Positions 27,575-35,730 of a stretch of 64,000 nucleotides of DNA are shown in pieces (the first letter of the stretch is position 1; every line of letters starts with the position of its first letter). The DNA lies in assembly GCA_016742095.1 (NCBI GenBank), contig JACVCJ010000017.1, forward strand, positions 19,985 through 83,984. The letters run 5' to 3'. A model generated the notes under the pieces. It made no database searches. It was not told where the DNA came from and saw only the letters and a program-made list of their open reading frames with translations. This stretch comes from Bacteroidia bacterium (GTDB taxonomy: Bacteria > Bacteroidota > Bacteroidia > CAIKAF01). The position numbers and the translations under genes are program-made.

Positions 27575-28158
27575 TGATGAGAAAAAGCATTCTATTCACA
27601 GGCCTGCTGCTGTTCTTCTGCCTGTCCGTACGGGCACAGAAGGCGGCGGACGTGCACGAAAGCGTGGTGAACAGTCCGCACGATCACGGCAAGGTAAGAG
27701 AACTCTATCATCCCGACTCCAGCGTGTATAAAGGTTACCTGTTCCTGGGCGAACTGCCTGTGACCTGGGTGAACAAGTCCATCGGTAAAAAGAAGATGAC
27801 CGCGGCCATGATGGGCGGCGATGTGCTGTACCTGAACAAGGCCGGCAACTGGGAAGCCTGGGCCACCTATACCGTGGACGAAGCGGTGGTAAAAGGGCAC
27901 CTGGCCGAAAAGAGCAGTTTCCAGGTGATCGATAAGCTGATCATCCGGGTGGGGCCGCAGGCCTATGAAGCCATTGCGCAGAAAAGCCGGGCCGAGCTTA
28001 CCGGGGTGGAAACGGTGGACGGAAAAGTGTACATCATTGGCAAAATTCCGGGAGAGTCCGCACGACGTTTCCGGGTTACCTATGCCAATGCTACCCGCAT
28101 GAATCTTTGCACAGACGATAAAGAACTGACCACGTACCTGATCCAGGTAAAAGGTTGA
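27571..28158 (+). CDS. Secreted protein of unknown function coupled to the Usp gene
   Basis: I do not recognise the family. It has 195 residues with a clear signal peptide (MMMRKSILFTGLLLFFCLSVRAQ, cleavage after RAQ). The mature part is mixed alpha/beta with a His-containing segment (VNSPHDHGKVRELYH) near the N-terminus and no catalytic signature. Its ATG overlaps the Usp stop codon (ATGA-type overlap), implying co-translation of a cytosolic and an exported protein. A strong bidirectional terminator follows. Confidence 0.75.
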   Translation: MMMRKSILFTGLLLFFCLSVRAQKAADVHESVVNSPHDHGKVRELYHPDSSVYKGYLFLGELPVTWVNKSIGKKKMTAAMMGGDVLYLNKAGNWEAWATYTVDEAVVKGHLAEKSSFQVIDKLIIRVGPQAYEAIAQKSRAELTGVETVDGKVYIIGKIPGESARRFRVTYANATRMNLCTDDKELTTYLIQVKG

Positions 28159-28179
28159 CAGTTGTGTATGATAAAAACG

Positions 28180-28215
28180 AAACAGCGATATCCTTTCGGG
28201 TATCGCTGTTTTTCG
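28180..28215. terminator. Bidirectional terminator between the Usp unit and valS
   Basis: AAACAGCGATA (28180-28190) pairs perfectly with TATCGCTGTTT (28201-28211), with T-rich tails on both strands. It lies between the convergent 27571 gene and valS. Confidence 0.88.
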
Positions 28216-28235
28216 TATAAAGAGGTATATACGTT

Positions 28236-30893
28236 TTAGTTCTGTAAAGAGCGCAGCTGCTCTTCAATGAGGCGTATCTTCGCTTCGGCATCGGCCTGTT
28301 TTTTACGTTCGGCCTCGATCACTTCTGCTTTGGCGTTTTGTACAAAGCGCTCATTGCCCAGCTTTTTGGCCACACTTTGCAGGAATCCCTGTGCATAGTT
28401 CAGTTCTTCCTGTAATTTTTTCACTTCGGCCTCTACATTGATGCCTGCACCGATCGGGGCAAACAGTTCCTGCGTGCCTACGCGGATGGCCAGGGTACCT
28501 TCGGGTTTGCTATCTACCTTGCTGATGGCGGCTACATTGGCCAGTTTGCCGATCACGGCGGTATGGTCAAAGTGACCGGTGCTGCTCAGTTCCAGTGCGT
28601 CCCGCATAGATATACCTTTTTCATTGCGGAAGTTGCGCAGGGCCGTTACGGTGTTCAGCGCCTGTTCAAAGCGGTTCAGCATGGCAAGGTCGGGCGTTTT
28701 TACCTCCGGCCAGGCGGCAAACATGATAAAGTCGCCCTCTTTACGGTCGGCGATGTGTTTCCACAGCTCTTCGGTAATAAAGGGTACAAAGGGATGCATG
28801 ATCTTCAGCAGCTGTTCAAAAAAGTGAACAGTTGTGTCAAGTGTCTCCTGTGCAATACGGCCTTCTTTGGGTTTGATGATCTCCAGGTAGGTACTGCAGA
28901 AATCGTCCCAAACCAGCTTGTACGTAGCCATCAGGGCTTCACTGATGCGGAACTGCGTATATAGATCGTTCAGTTCGCCCACCTGTTGGGCCAGTTTGTT
29001 GGAGAACCATTCCACGGCATCTTTCGACTCCTGCGGAGCGGCTTCGTTTACGCCGGTCCAGCCTTTGATGAGGCGGAAGGAGTTCCACACTTTATTCGTG
29101 AATTTACTGCCCTGTTCGCAGAGGCTTTCGTCGAACAGCAGGTCGTTACCGGCTGCCGAACTCAGCAGCATGCCCACACGTACGCTGTCGGCCCCGAAGT
29201 TCGAGATCAGGTCCAGCGGATCGGGGGAGTTGCCCAGTTGTTTGCTCATTTTGCGGCCCAGCTTGTCACGTACGATACCGGTGAGGTACACGTCGCGGAA
29301 AGGCGGCTGGTCCGTGTATTCGTAGCCGGCAATGATCATACGGGCTACCCAAAAGAACAGGATATCCGGACCGGTAACCAGTACGTCGGTGGGGTAGTAG
29401 TATTTCAGATCGGCCGGTATGCGGTTCATTTTGCCGGTATGCGGATCGTAATCCTCCAGTCCGTCGAACACGGCTATGGGCCACAGCCAGGAGCTGGCCC
29501 AGGTGTCCAGTACGTCTTCGTCCTGGCGCAGGTCGCTCAGCTGCAGATTTGCATTGCCGGTGCGGCTGCGGGCGGCTTCCAGGGCTTCGGTCTCGTTCAT
29601 GGCCACCACAAAATCGTTCTCACCTTCGCCGAAATACCAGGCCGGTATGCGGTGTCCCCACCACAGCTGACGGCTGATACACCAGTCCTTCACGTTCTCC
29701 ATCCAGTGGCGGTAGGTGTTCTTGAATTTGGCGGGGTGCAGGCGTACTTCGTCGTTCTCTACGGCGGCCAGGGCACGTCCGGAAATGTCTTTCATGCGGA
29801 TGAACCACTGCAGCGAAAGTTTGGGTTCCACTACGCTGTTGGTACGCTCCGAGCGACCGATACGCGTGGTGAAGTCTTCTTTTTTCAGCAGCAGTCCGGC
29901 CTCGTCGAGGCGTTTTACAAACTGTTTACGGGCTTCGAAGCGGTCCATACCGATCATCCAGTCCAGTTCGGTGGCGGCGTTCATGGTACCGTCGTCGTTC
30001 ATGGTGTCGATCACGGGCAGGTTGTGGCGCTGACCGATCTCGTAGTCGTTCACGTCGTGTGCGGGCGTTACCTTCAGGCAGCCGGTACCGAATTCCAGTT
30101 CCACGTAATCGTCGCCGATAATGGGAACGGCGCGGTTTACGAAAGGCACCACGGCCTTTTTGCCGATCAGGTGTTTATAACGCTCGTCTTTGGGGTTCAC
30201 GGCCACGGCCACGTCACCGGGAATGGTCTCGGGGCGCTGGGTGGCGATCACCAGGTGTTCGTCTGTACCCTCAATGGCGTACTGCACGTGATACAGAAAG
30301 GAGCGTTCGCCGCCTTCGGCATAGATCACCTCTTCGTTACTGAGGGCGGTGCGGGCCTCGCAGTCCCAGTTGATCATACGCAGACCGCGGTAGATATAGC
30401 CTTTGTTGTAAAAATCCACAAAGGTCTTGATCACGGCCTCGTAATATTTGGGGTCCATGGTAAAGCGGGTGCGGTCCCAGTCGCAGGAGGCGCCCAGTTT
30501 TTTAAGCTGTTCCAGGATGATGCCGCCGTATTTATCCTTCCATTCAAAGGCGTATTTGAGGAATTCCTCGCGGCCGATCTCCGATTTTTTGATGCCTTTT
30601 TCACGCAGCATGCCTACTACCTTGGCTTCGGTAGCGATGGAGGCATGGTCGGTGCCGGGCACCCAGCAGGCGTTCTTACCCAGCATGCGGGCACGACGGA
30701 CCAGCACGTCCTGTATCGTGTTGTTGAGCATGTGGCCCATGTGTAGCTGCCCCGTAACGTTCGGCGGCGGGATCACGATGGTAAAGGCCTCTTTTTCATT
30801 CGGCGTGCTGGCAAAGCAGCGGTTTTCCATCCAGTTTTTGTAGATGGCTTCTTCTACAGCGCTGGGCTGATAGGTCTTTGAAAGTTCCTGCAT
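28236..30893 (-). CDS. valS: Valyl-tRNA synthetase
   Basis: Cytosolic class I enzyme charging tRNA(Val), 885 residues, full length. The HIGH motif is HMGH (residues 51-54) after PPPNVTGQL; the KMSKS motif appears as KMSKQ in RDKLGRKMSKQLGN. The CP1 editing insertion occupies about 190-390 (VIATQRPETIPGDVAVAVNP), followed by the anticodon-binding domain and a C-terminal tRNA-contacting coiled coil of about 65 residues. The -7 element at 30923-30930 is the likely promoter. The accessory gene pair begins 180 bases beyond its start on the opposite strand. Confidence 0.97.
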   Translation of the reverse strand: MQELSKTYQPSAVEEAIYKNWMENRCFASTPNEKEAFTIVIPPPNVTGQLHMGHMLNNTIQDVLVRRARMLGKNACWVPGTDHASIATEAKVVGMLREKGIKKSEIGREEFLKYAFEWKDKYGGIILEQLKKLGASCDWDRTRFTMDPKYYEAVIKTFVDFYNKGYIYRGLRMINWDCEARTALSNEEVIYAEGGERSFLYHVQYAIEGTDEHLVIATQRPETIPGDVAVAVNPKDERYKHLIGKKAVVPFVNRAVPIIGDDYVELEFGTGCLKVTPAHDVNDYEIGQRHNLPVIDTMNDDGTMNAATELDWMIGMDRFEARKQFVKRLDEAGLLLKKEDFTTRIGRSERTNSVVEPKLSLQWFIRMKDISGRALAAVENDEVRLHPAKFKNTYRHWMENVKDWCISRQLWWGHRIPAWYFGEGENDFVVAMNETEALEAARSRTGNANLQLSDLRQDEDVLDTWASSWLWPIAVFDGLEDYDPHTGKMNRIPADLKYYYPTDVLVTGPDILFFWVARMIIAGYEYTDQPPFRDVYLTGIVRDKLGRKMSKQLGNSPDPLDLISNFGADSVRVGMLLSSAAGNDLLFDESLCEQGSKFTNKVWNSFRLIKGWTGVNEAAPQESKDAVEWFSNKLAQQVGELNDLYTQFRISEALMATYKLVWDDFCSTYLEIIKPKEGRIAQETLDTTVHFFEQLLKIMHPFVPFITEELWKHIADRKEGDFIMFAAWPEVKTPDLAMLNRFEQALNTVTALRNFRNEKGISMRDALELSSTGHFDHTAVIGKLANVAAISKVDSKPEGTLAIRVGTQELFAPIGAGINVEAEVKKLQEELNYAQGFLQSVAKKLGNERFVQNAKAEVIEAERKKQADAEAKIRLIEEQLRSLQN

Positions 30894-30922
30894 AATGTGC
30901 TGATTATTGAGAAAACAAGGTG

Positions 30923-30930
30923 CAAAAGTA
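30923..30930 (-). promoter_or_regulatory. Bacteroidota -7 element for valS
   Basis: The minus strand reads TACTTTTG, 29 bases before the valS ATG, an exact TAnnTTTG match. Confidence 0.5.
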
Positions 30931-30954
30931 CGAAGAAATCTGCAGAAAAGAGAA

Positions 30955-30989
30955 GGGGCTGTGAGCGGGGAGCTGATAGCGCGTAGTGC
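30955..30989. repeat. Degenerate 7-base tandem repeat next to the HEPN cassette
   Basis: Five heptads in phase: GGGGCTG, TGAGCGG, GGAGCTG, ATAGCGC, GTAGTGC, sharing a central G(C/T). It lies between the valS promoter and the AT-rich cassette, at the point where base composition changes. Confidence 0.4.
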
Positions 30990-31019
30990 TTGGAATGAGA
31001 ATAAAGTTAGAAGAAAAAC

Positions 31020-31049
31020 TTTGCAGATGTGTGTGAATTTATATATTCG
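31020..31049 (+). promoter_or_regulatory. Possible promoter of the HEPN cassette
   Basis: TTTG at 31020-31023 and TATATTCG at 31042-31049, spaced by 18 bases, resemble a Bacteroidota promoter with an imperfect -7 element, 24 bases before the ATG at 31074. Confidence 0.35.
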
Positions 31050-31073
31050 TGGTTAGTTTAATCCTGTCATTTA

Positions 31074-32168
31074 ATGAGTGTTTGGGCCTCTGGAGCTGTA
31101 GAATTATTGAGTCATGCAGCCCAACATATTAGTTTAAATTCTGCGTTTGATAAAAGAATAGCTTTTATTAGCATAGATAATGCTGTTGAGATAATGACAA
31201 GGATTTATCTTAATCTTCCAAAGCAATACTTTAATGGTCAAAGAGGACCAACCAGAAGAGAAATTGAAGATTGCAATAATAGTTTTTCAGCATATCTTGA
31301 ATTATTAAACCGTTATTTTAGAGAAAAGATTATAGGTCTTGATGTTGGAGACATCGAGTATTACCATCGTCTCAGAAATAAGCTATACCATGATGGAACC
31401 GGACTTTCCGTGGATGAGGAGCATTTGAAGGCATATTTTACTATATCAAAAATATTGATACTTCGGCTATTTGATATTGATTTTAAAACAGATTATGAGG
31501 AAGCAAACCTTGAGAAGCTTATTGGGCTCTGGAATAAAGTAGAGGAGAATTTAAACGAGATTTTTGAATCTGATATACTTCGAGATGATACATTTAAGTG
31601 GGAAGATGCCTTGTCCAGCGGCTTACTAACCACGGAGATTATAACAGAGATCATATCTGTAAGATCACTGAGAAATCAAATTGTTCATGGAGATAATATA
31701 AATGAGGAGAGGTTACTGGATGCGTATAAAAAGGTAAAAGAGGTGTTGACTAAGCTTGAAAAGAATGTAGCTTGGGTTCGGGATAAAGTAAGAAACAGAA
31801 ATTATTTCTTTGAACCTGTGGTTTCTGAAATAAAAGGTCAAATTAATCGGGAATGTTATCCAGGTCCTCCTTTCTTCTCAGAGGATGAAAATGATTTTCC
31901 TTCAGAAGAGTACGAAATTTGGGTTTTGGATCTGGAACAAAGTATTAACGTGCATAGCGAAGTACGTCAGGAAGATGAAGGATTTAATTCAACGCAATAT
32001 AATGTTGATAAAGTCCAGCTGTGTTCGCGAAGAGAAGACGTGAAAATTGAGACATATGAAGGAAAAGATGTTGTTGTAAAGGGGCGTTTTTTTGGAGCGC
32101 ATACACAGTTTCATTTTGCTTCTGTCTTGATGGAAGTAATAAATATTAAAATGAATCTTGATGGATAG
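31074..32168 (+). CDS. Tandem HEPN-like protein with DUF4431-like C-terminus
   Basis: A 364-residue soluble protein, not a family I can name as a whole. Two helical segments each end in the HEPN ribonuclease signature RNxxxH: RNKLYH at 101-106 and RNQIVH at 200-205. Each is preceded by helices typical of HEPN folds (ISIDNAVEIMTRIYLNLPK at 33-50). Residues about 255-362 resemble DUF4431: YPGPP near 262, an EIWVLDLEQ strand near 285, and GRFFGAHTQFHFASVLMEV with H343 and H347. Base composition is strongly AT-rich (hand counts of 22-23 G+C per 60 bases against about 38 in core genes), indicating recent transfer. The stop overlaps the next gene by 8 bases. Likely role: RNA-targeting effector of a defence-type pair (inference). 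Confidence 0.7.
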   Translation: MSVWASGAVELLSHAAQHISLNSAFDKRIAFISIDNAVEIMTRIYLNLPKQYFNGQRGPTRREIEDCNNSFSAYLELLNRYFREKIIGLDVGDIEYYHRLRNKLYHDGTGLSVDEEHLKAYFTISKILILRLFDIDFKTDYEEANLEKLIGLWNKVEENLNEIFESDILRDDTFKWEDALSSGLLTTEIITEIISVRSLRNQIVHGDNINEERLLDAYKKVKEVLTKLEKNVAWVRDKVRNRNYFFEPVVSEIKGQINRECYPGPPFFSEDENDFPSEEYEIWVLDLEQSINVHSEVRQEDEGFNSTQYNVDKVQLCSRREDVKIETYEGKDVVVKGRFFGAHTQFHFASVLMEVINIKMNLDG

Positions 32169-33063
32169 CCTATTTAATTTTCAAATTGGCACATTTGCGG
32201 AAGCTAGCCCTGGATGGTTTGATTGGTTATCGCTGATAATAAGTGTTAGTGGTATTTTCGCTGCTTATGGCATAGCAAAACATGTTTTCAAAAAAGAACA
32301 AAGGGAGAAGTTGCAGAATGATGGGCGATTAAGGGATATTGAAATGAAGATCTTCAAACAAAGGATTTTTAATCTATATATCGCTATTAGTAATCAGATT
32401 AAGAAATTAAGTGAAGACTCGGATTCATTTGTTTTGGAAGTTATAGCTGGAATTAATGTTGATTTTCTTTTAAGTACAGATTTTGTGAAAATTTATGAAG
32501 AAATAGGTGTAAATAATGAAAAAGAAATTGAGGCTTTGAGTAATTTAATGGCGGATATCTCTGGTCTAAGTAATATACCTAATTCCTTGCGTGAAGAAGG
32601 AAGACGGTTTAATGAGATGTACAATTTTCATGAGCAGAAGTTCTATTCATATAGAAAACTCCTGGGTACTCATTTTCATAAACTTTGCAACTCAAGAAAG
32701 GTAAGTGTCAGTAATGTGAACGGGTTGATACAATGGAAATTTCAGCCCGGCGATAGTTTCATGTTTGAATATCAGAATCTGTTAGATAAAACTTATAGAG
32801 ACGAGAGTATTATAAAAGATGGGCTTATAGTTTCACGGGAACTACTTACTAGACGTTTTGTTGTTAAACTTATGGACGTTGTACATAGGTATATTTTAAC
32901 GGACGCGGATGCCGTTAGTACCAAAGATTTGGGTAATGAAGTTATATTAGCACATGATAATATGGAAGAAGTAAAAAGAGTATTCGAGCTTACTAAAAAG
33001 TCCTATAAAGAGATTTTGGAAAAGGCAAAAGAGTCTATTGAAGCTACGAGATTAATAAGTTAA
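32161..33063 (+). CDS. Membrane-anchored helical partner of the HEPN protein
   Basis: No family recognised. It has 300 residues from the ATG at 32161, which lies inside the 3' end of the HEPN gene (8-base overlap), so translation is probably coupled; a TTG one codon earlier is less likely. One transmembrane helix lies at about 21-41 (WLSLIISVSGIFAAYGIAK), followed by a Lys/Arg/Glu-rich, mostly helical cytoplasmic region of 255 residues with coiled-coil potential near 42-80 and at the C-terminus (VKRVFELTKKSYKEILEKAK). There are no catalytic motifs. GC is even lower than in its partner (13 of 60 in one counted line). It may anchor or gate the HEPN protein at the membrane. Confidence 0.7.
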   Translation: MDSLFNFQIGTFAEASPGWFDWLSLIISVSGIFAAYGIAKHVFKKEQREKLQNDGRLRDIEMKIFKQRIFNLYIAISNQIKKLSEDSDSFVLEVIAGINVDFLLSTDFVKIYEEIGVNNEKEIEALSNLMADISGLSNIPNSLREEGRRFNEMYNFHEQKFYSYRKLLGTHFHKLCNSRKVSVSNVNGLIQWKFQPGDSFMFEYQNLLDKTYRDESIIKDGLIVSRELLTRRFVVKLMDVVHRYILTDADAVSTKDLGNEVILAHDNMEEVKRVFELTKKSYKEILEKAKESIEATRLIS

Positions 33064-33104
33064 TGATATAAAACTTCTGTCGTTTCATAAAAGCTATCTA
33101 TTAT

Positions 33105-33240
33105 CTATTGGTCAAGCATCTTCTCCAGCATGCTCACCTTCTCTCTCCTCCTGCAAAAGCCGTTCATAAAGTTGCTTGTTCTCTTCTACAAACTCCATAA
33201 GTCTGTTCAGCGGAATAAAAGTGCAAACGAAATTAGTCTC
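33105..33240 (-). pseudogene. Decayed C-terminal fragment of an HTH-type regulator
   Basis: The minus strand reads PLNRLMEFVEENKQLYER followed by LLQEERE. After a frame change in a GAGAGA run near 33140 it continues as EKVSMLEKMLDQ and a stop at 33105. This coiled-coil ending is what I recall at the C-terminus of Bacteroidota XRE-type regulators. The N-terminal DNA-binding part is missing and the frame is broken, so this is a remnant. It lies between the AT-rich HEPN pair and the next native-composition gene. Confidence 0.4.
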
Positions 33241-33259
33241 CGTACTATCTCTTAAAGTG

Positions 33260-33281
33260 TTCGCGACAACGCTGTCGCGAA
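33260..33281. repeat. Perfect 9-bp inverted repeat
   Basis: TTCGCGACA (33260-33268) and TGTCGCGAA (33273-33281) form a perfect hairpin with a 4-base loop in the 340-base stretch between coding genes. There is no T-run, so it is not an ordinary terminator. It may be an operator, a recombination-associated palindrome or part of the pseudogene region. Confidence 0.5.
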
Positions 33282-33402
33282 AATGGTTGCAATAACGTCC
33301 ACTGTTTGTTCTTCGTCAAAAGATTTTAATGGTGTGTTAATTACCCTCTCAATCTTCCGGCTTCCAACGGAACTTTTCTCTCCCTCGCACGTATAACACC
33401 TC

Positions 33403-33879
33403 ATGAAAACACGCTGTCTGCTTAGCTTTGTTTTTCTGCTGAACCTTGCGCATGCACAGGTGTCAGACACGGCCCTGTTCTTTAACAGCGGCGTGCTGGG
33501 CTTTACACAACGGGGCCCCGGAGCAGATACGCTTATCCTGGAACGGATCGGTCTGCCGGATACGGTGGGGCTGAACGACCCGGATTCCGTACGGGTATAC
33601 GCTGTAAAAATGGAACGCCTGCAGACCTTCCTCTGGACGGAACGCTTTTCCCTGGACGACAAAGGGCAGCTGCATGACTATGTGTACTGGATCAATTGCC
33701 CCGTAGGAGAAACAATGCGTAAAATGCTCAGGTTCAAAAGGACCGGCCCTGAGGTCTTTATGACCTTCAGTTATATACCCTGGAACGAAGGACAGAGGTC
33801 CTGGAAAATAAACTACCGCTATACCATAGCCCGTCTTAGCGAAAACAGGGCAGAACTGCATAAGGTGAAAAACCGCTAA
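33403..33879 (+). CDS. Secreted protein of unknown function
   Basis: Not recognised. It has 158 residues with signal peptide MKTRCLLSFVFLLNLAHAQ (cleavage after AHA or HAQ). The mature part is beta-rich with several Trp/Tyr (YVYWINCPVGE, FSYIPWNEGQRSW) and one Cys. Composition is back at the core level (a GC-richer stretch than 31-33 kb). It resembles in size and style the orphan exported proteins at 35731, 37686 and 38303. Confidence 0.65.
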   Translation: MKTRCLLSFVFLLNLAHAQVSDTALFFNSGVLGFTQRGPGADTLILERIGLPDTVGLNDPDSVRVYAVKMERLQTFLWTERFSLDDKGQLHDYVYWINCPVGETMRKMLRFKRTGPEVFMTFSYIPWNEGQRSWKINYRYTIARLSENRAELHKVKNR

Positions 33880-33918
33880 GTGCGGCTGATCCGTCCGCAT
33901 TCAAAAATCCCGCCCCGT

Positions 33919-33942
33919 CTGAGTCGCCCGCAGGGGACTCAG
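33919..33942. terminator. Hairpin between convergent genes
   Basis: CTGAGTC (33919-33925) pairs with GACTCAG (33936-33942) around a GC-rich loop, between the convergent 33403 gene and the antitoxin gene. The T-run is weak (ATTTTT further on the minus strand), so terminator function is tentative. Confidence 0.4.
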
Positions 33943-33958
33943 GCGCATAGCCACTCCT

Positions 33959-34279
33959 TCACTCCACGAGCATCTTCCCCTCCAGCTCCACGCTGAACCG
34001 AACCTTCGCACCCAGGGCATCAAATACTTTTAATATGGTTTCGAAGCGGGCGTTTTTTACGCTGTTCTCGATCTTGGAGATCTGGGCTTTCTGTACGCCG
34101 ACCAGCTCGCCCAGCTGTTCCTGGGTAAGCTGACGTTCGCGGCGGGCCTGGCGGATGGCGTGACCGAGCAGTTCGATCCGGAGTTCGTTCTCGAAGGTTT
34201 CGCGGGCCTCAGTGCCCCGTTTGCCTACGTGTTTGTCGATGAGTTCATCGAGGGACACGGTTTTCATTTTCTTTTCCAT
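33959..34279 (-). CDS. HigA-like XRE antitoxin
   Basis: A 106-residue protein with a Cro/C1-type helix-turn-helix at about 45-95 (RQLTQEQLGELVGVQKAQIS) and a short helical N-terminus. It begins 3 bases after the stop of the RelE/HigB-like gene, so it is the second gene of a toxin-first module, the order typical of higBA. Expected role: it neutralises the toxin and represses the operon. A cleaner call would need the operator, for which I see no obvious palindrome near the toxin start. Confidence 0.82.
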   Translation of the reverse strand: MEKKMKTVSLDELIDKHVGKRGTEARETFENELRIELLGHAIRQARRERQLTQEQLGELVGVQKAQISKIENSVKNARFETILKVFDALGAKVRFSVELEGKMLVE

Positions 34280-34282
34280 GAC

Positions 34283-34630
34283 TTATCGTATTTTGAGGTA
34301 TTGTTTTCGCATCTCTTCTGCCTTTCGTATCTCCTTCGGAGGCGTGCGCTGTGTTTTCTTCAGGATACCGTGTGTGGTTACCACTACCGTTTCGGTAGCA
34401 TCCTGCCTGTGCCGGAACGCAAACAAACGATATGCTTTCCCCTGGTACAGGGTCCTGAATTCCCAGATATGCTCATTCAGTTTTTTGAACAGTTCCGGAT
34501 CGTTGATGCATTGTGCCTTGCGTATATTGTAATATACCCTGGCGCGGGCCTTTGGCTCCATATTTTCAAGAAAACGAACGGCATCTTCCAGGAAGACCAC
34601 CGTAAAAGCGGGTATCAGTTCTTTCTCCAT
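34283..34630 (-). CDS. HigB/RelE-type toxin
   Basis: A 115-residue protein from the ATG at 34630 (MEKELIPAFTVVFLEDAVRF); upstream in-frame codons overlap a hairpin and are rejected. The RelE/ParE fold is indicated by KARARVYYNIRKAQ, LNEHIWEFRTLYQGKAYRLF and a basic C-terminal helix (KKTQRTPPKEIRKAEEMRKQ). The pattern W-E-F-R-x-L-Y...R-L-F is shared with HigB-type mRNA interferases, which cleave translated mRNA on the ribosome. It is paired with the HigA-like gene 3 bases downstream. Module integrity looks complete, so it is probably functional. Confidence 0.82.
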   Translation of the reverse strand: MEKELIPAFTVVFLEDAVRFLENMEPKARARVYYNIRKAQCINDPELFKKLNEHIWEFRTLYQGKAYRLFAFRHRQDATETVVVTTHGILKKTQRTPPKEIRKAEEMRKQYLKIR

Positions 34631-34702
34631 CACAAAGGTATTAAAAATTTCCTGAATAGGAAACAAATTCATTTTTTTCAAAAAAAAGCACTCGGCGTTG
34701 TA

Positions 34703-34736
34703 AAAAAGTCCTTCCCACAGTATGCGGGAAGGACTT
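34703..34736 (-). terminator. Strong terminator hairpin upstream of the toxin gene
   Basis: An 11-bp perfect stem, AAGTCCTTCCC (34706-34716) with GGGAAGGACTT (34726-34736), has TTTTTTA on the minus-strand 3' side. It lies about 75 bases before the toxin start and reads in the same direction, although no gene precedes it on that strand. It may insulate the module or terminate a lost gene. Confidence 0.7.
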
Positions 34737-34744
34737 CCTCTCAT

Positions 34745-35324
34745 TCATCAGCTCAACTGCCGGTGACCTTTTTACAGGGTTTAACCGGAAGAGGGCTGTC
34801 GCTCCTCGTCGTGCCGGACGTCTGGCTGTAACACCAACTCCCTTATGCATCTTATACCATGCAAAAGCCAGGTCCTGAACACTCCGGGAAACATCTTTCT
34901 AAAAAAGACTTTCGGCTCTAAATTTGTTGACCAAAATTACGGCGGCATCTTCCGATGACCAAGCTTTTCGTAAACTCAAAACCCACGTTTACAAAGTTTT
35001 AGTCTGTCTTTAAGATCATGCGGTCCGCCGGCCCGTTTTTTCGTATACTCAACAGAATACATGTGCCTGTATGTGCTCTGAATAGGATACTTTCGGGAGG
35101 TATATACGCAATAATTACCTGAAATTTGGACACTTCTGTAATGGACTTTAATTGTTTTTTGCCGCCTGCAAAAGCAATAGTCCGGCTTAAGTTCTTTCAC
35201 CGTAAAGACGGGTATTTTAAGAAGAAATAAAAATAAAGTTTTAAATATATGAAAATCAATTAGTTGTAATTTAATGGCAAACATTTTCGGCATTACGTTA
35301 TCTTTAACCGTAAAGTAAATCCCT
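34745..35324. other. Gene-poor stretch
   Basis: I find no supportable gene in this 580-base interval. Open frames here have no recognisable product and no good start signals. A TATCTTTA element near 35299-35306 may be the -7 box for the DUF1801 gene at 35325. Given the orphan terminator at its left end, it may hold the remains of a lost gene. Confidence 0.5.
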
Positions 35325-35690
35325 ATGGCAAAGACCGATTTTAAGACCATCGATGAATATCATAATGCTTTTCCTGCAGAAATACAGGAAAGAATGCAGC
35401 AACTGCGCAACATCGTAAAGGAAGTGGCGCCGGATGCCATAGAAGTGATCAGCTACCAGATCCCGGCCTTTAAAACGGGTAAAAAGTTCCTGGTGTACTA
35501 TGCGGCGTTTGCAAAACATATCACACTTTCCAGTCCCTGGAGCCAGGCATTGCTGCAGGCATTTGAAAAGGAACTGAAAGGCTTTAAAGTGAGTAGATCG
35601 GCCATTCAATTCCCTAACGATAAGCCGCTGCCGCTGGACCTGATAAAACGGATCGTGATTTTCCGCAAAAAGGAGAACGAAGCGGCATAG
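35325..35690 (+). CDS. DUF1801 / YdhG-like protein
   Basis: A 121-residue cytosolic protein of the DUF1801 (YdhG-like, SCOP iron-chaperone/frataxin-like fold) family. Diagnostic stretches are FPAEIQERMQQLRNIVKEVA, AIEVISYQIPAFKTGKKFLV and the C-terminal IQFPNDKPLPLDLIKRIVIF. These small proteins occur widely in Bacteroidota and Firmicutes; the role is not established, although an iron-chaperone activity has been attributed to a Bacillus relative (FrxA/YdhG). Single gene, own promoter candidate. Confidence 0.85.
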   Translation: MAKTDFKTIDEYHNAFPAEIQERMQQLRNIVKEVAPDAIEVISYQIPAFKTGKKFLVYYAAFAKHITLSSPWSQALLQAFEKELKGFKVSRSAIQFPNDKPLPLDLIKRIVIFRKKENEAA

Positions 35691-35730
35691 GCGATCCTTT
35701 TTTCTTATCTTTCCATATACGACCTGAACC

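Noticed and set aside
28986..30746. 586-codon open frame on the plus strand
   Set aside because: Lies wholly antisense to valS, whose motifs and length are intact; the long frame is a shadow of GC-rich codon bias.
34641..34850. 69-codon minus-strand frame upstream of the toxin
   Set aside because: Passes through a strong terminator hairpin and has no recognisable product.
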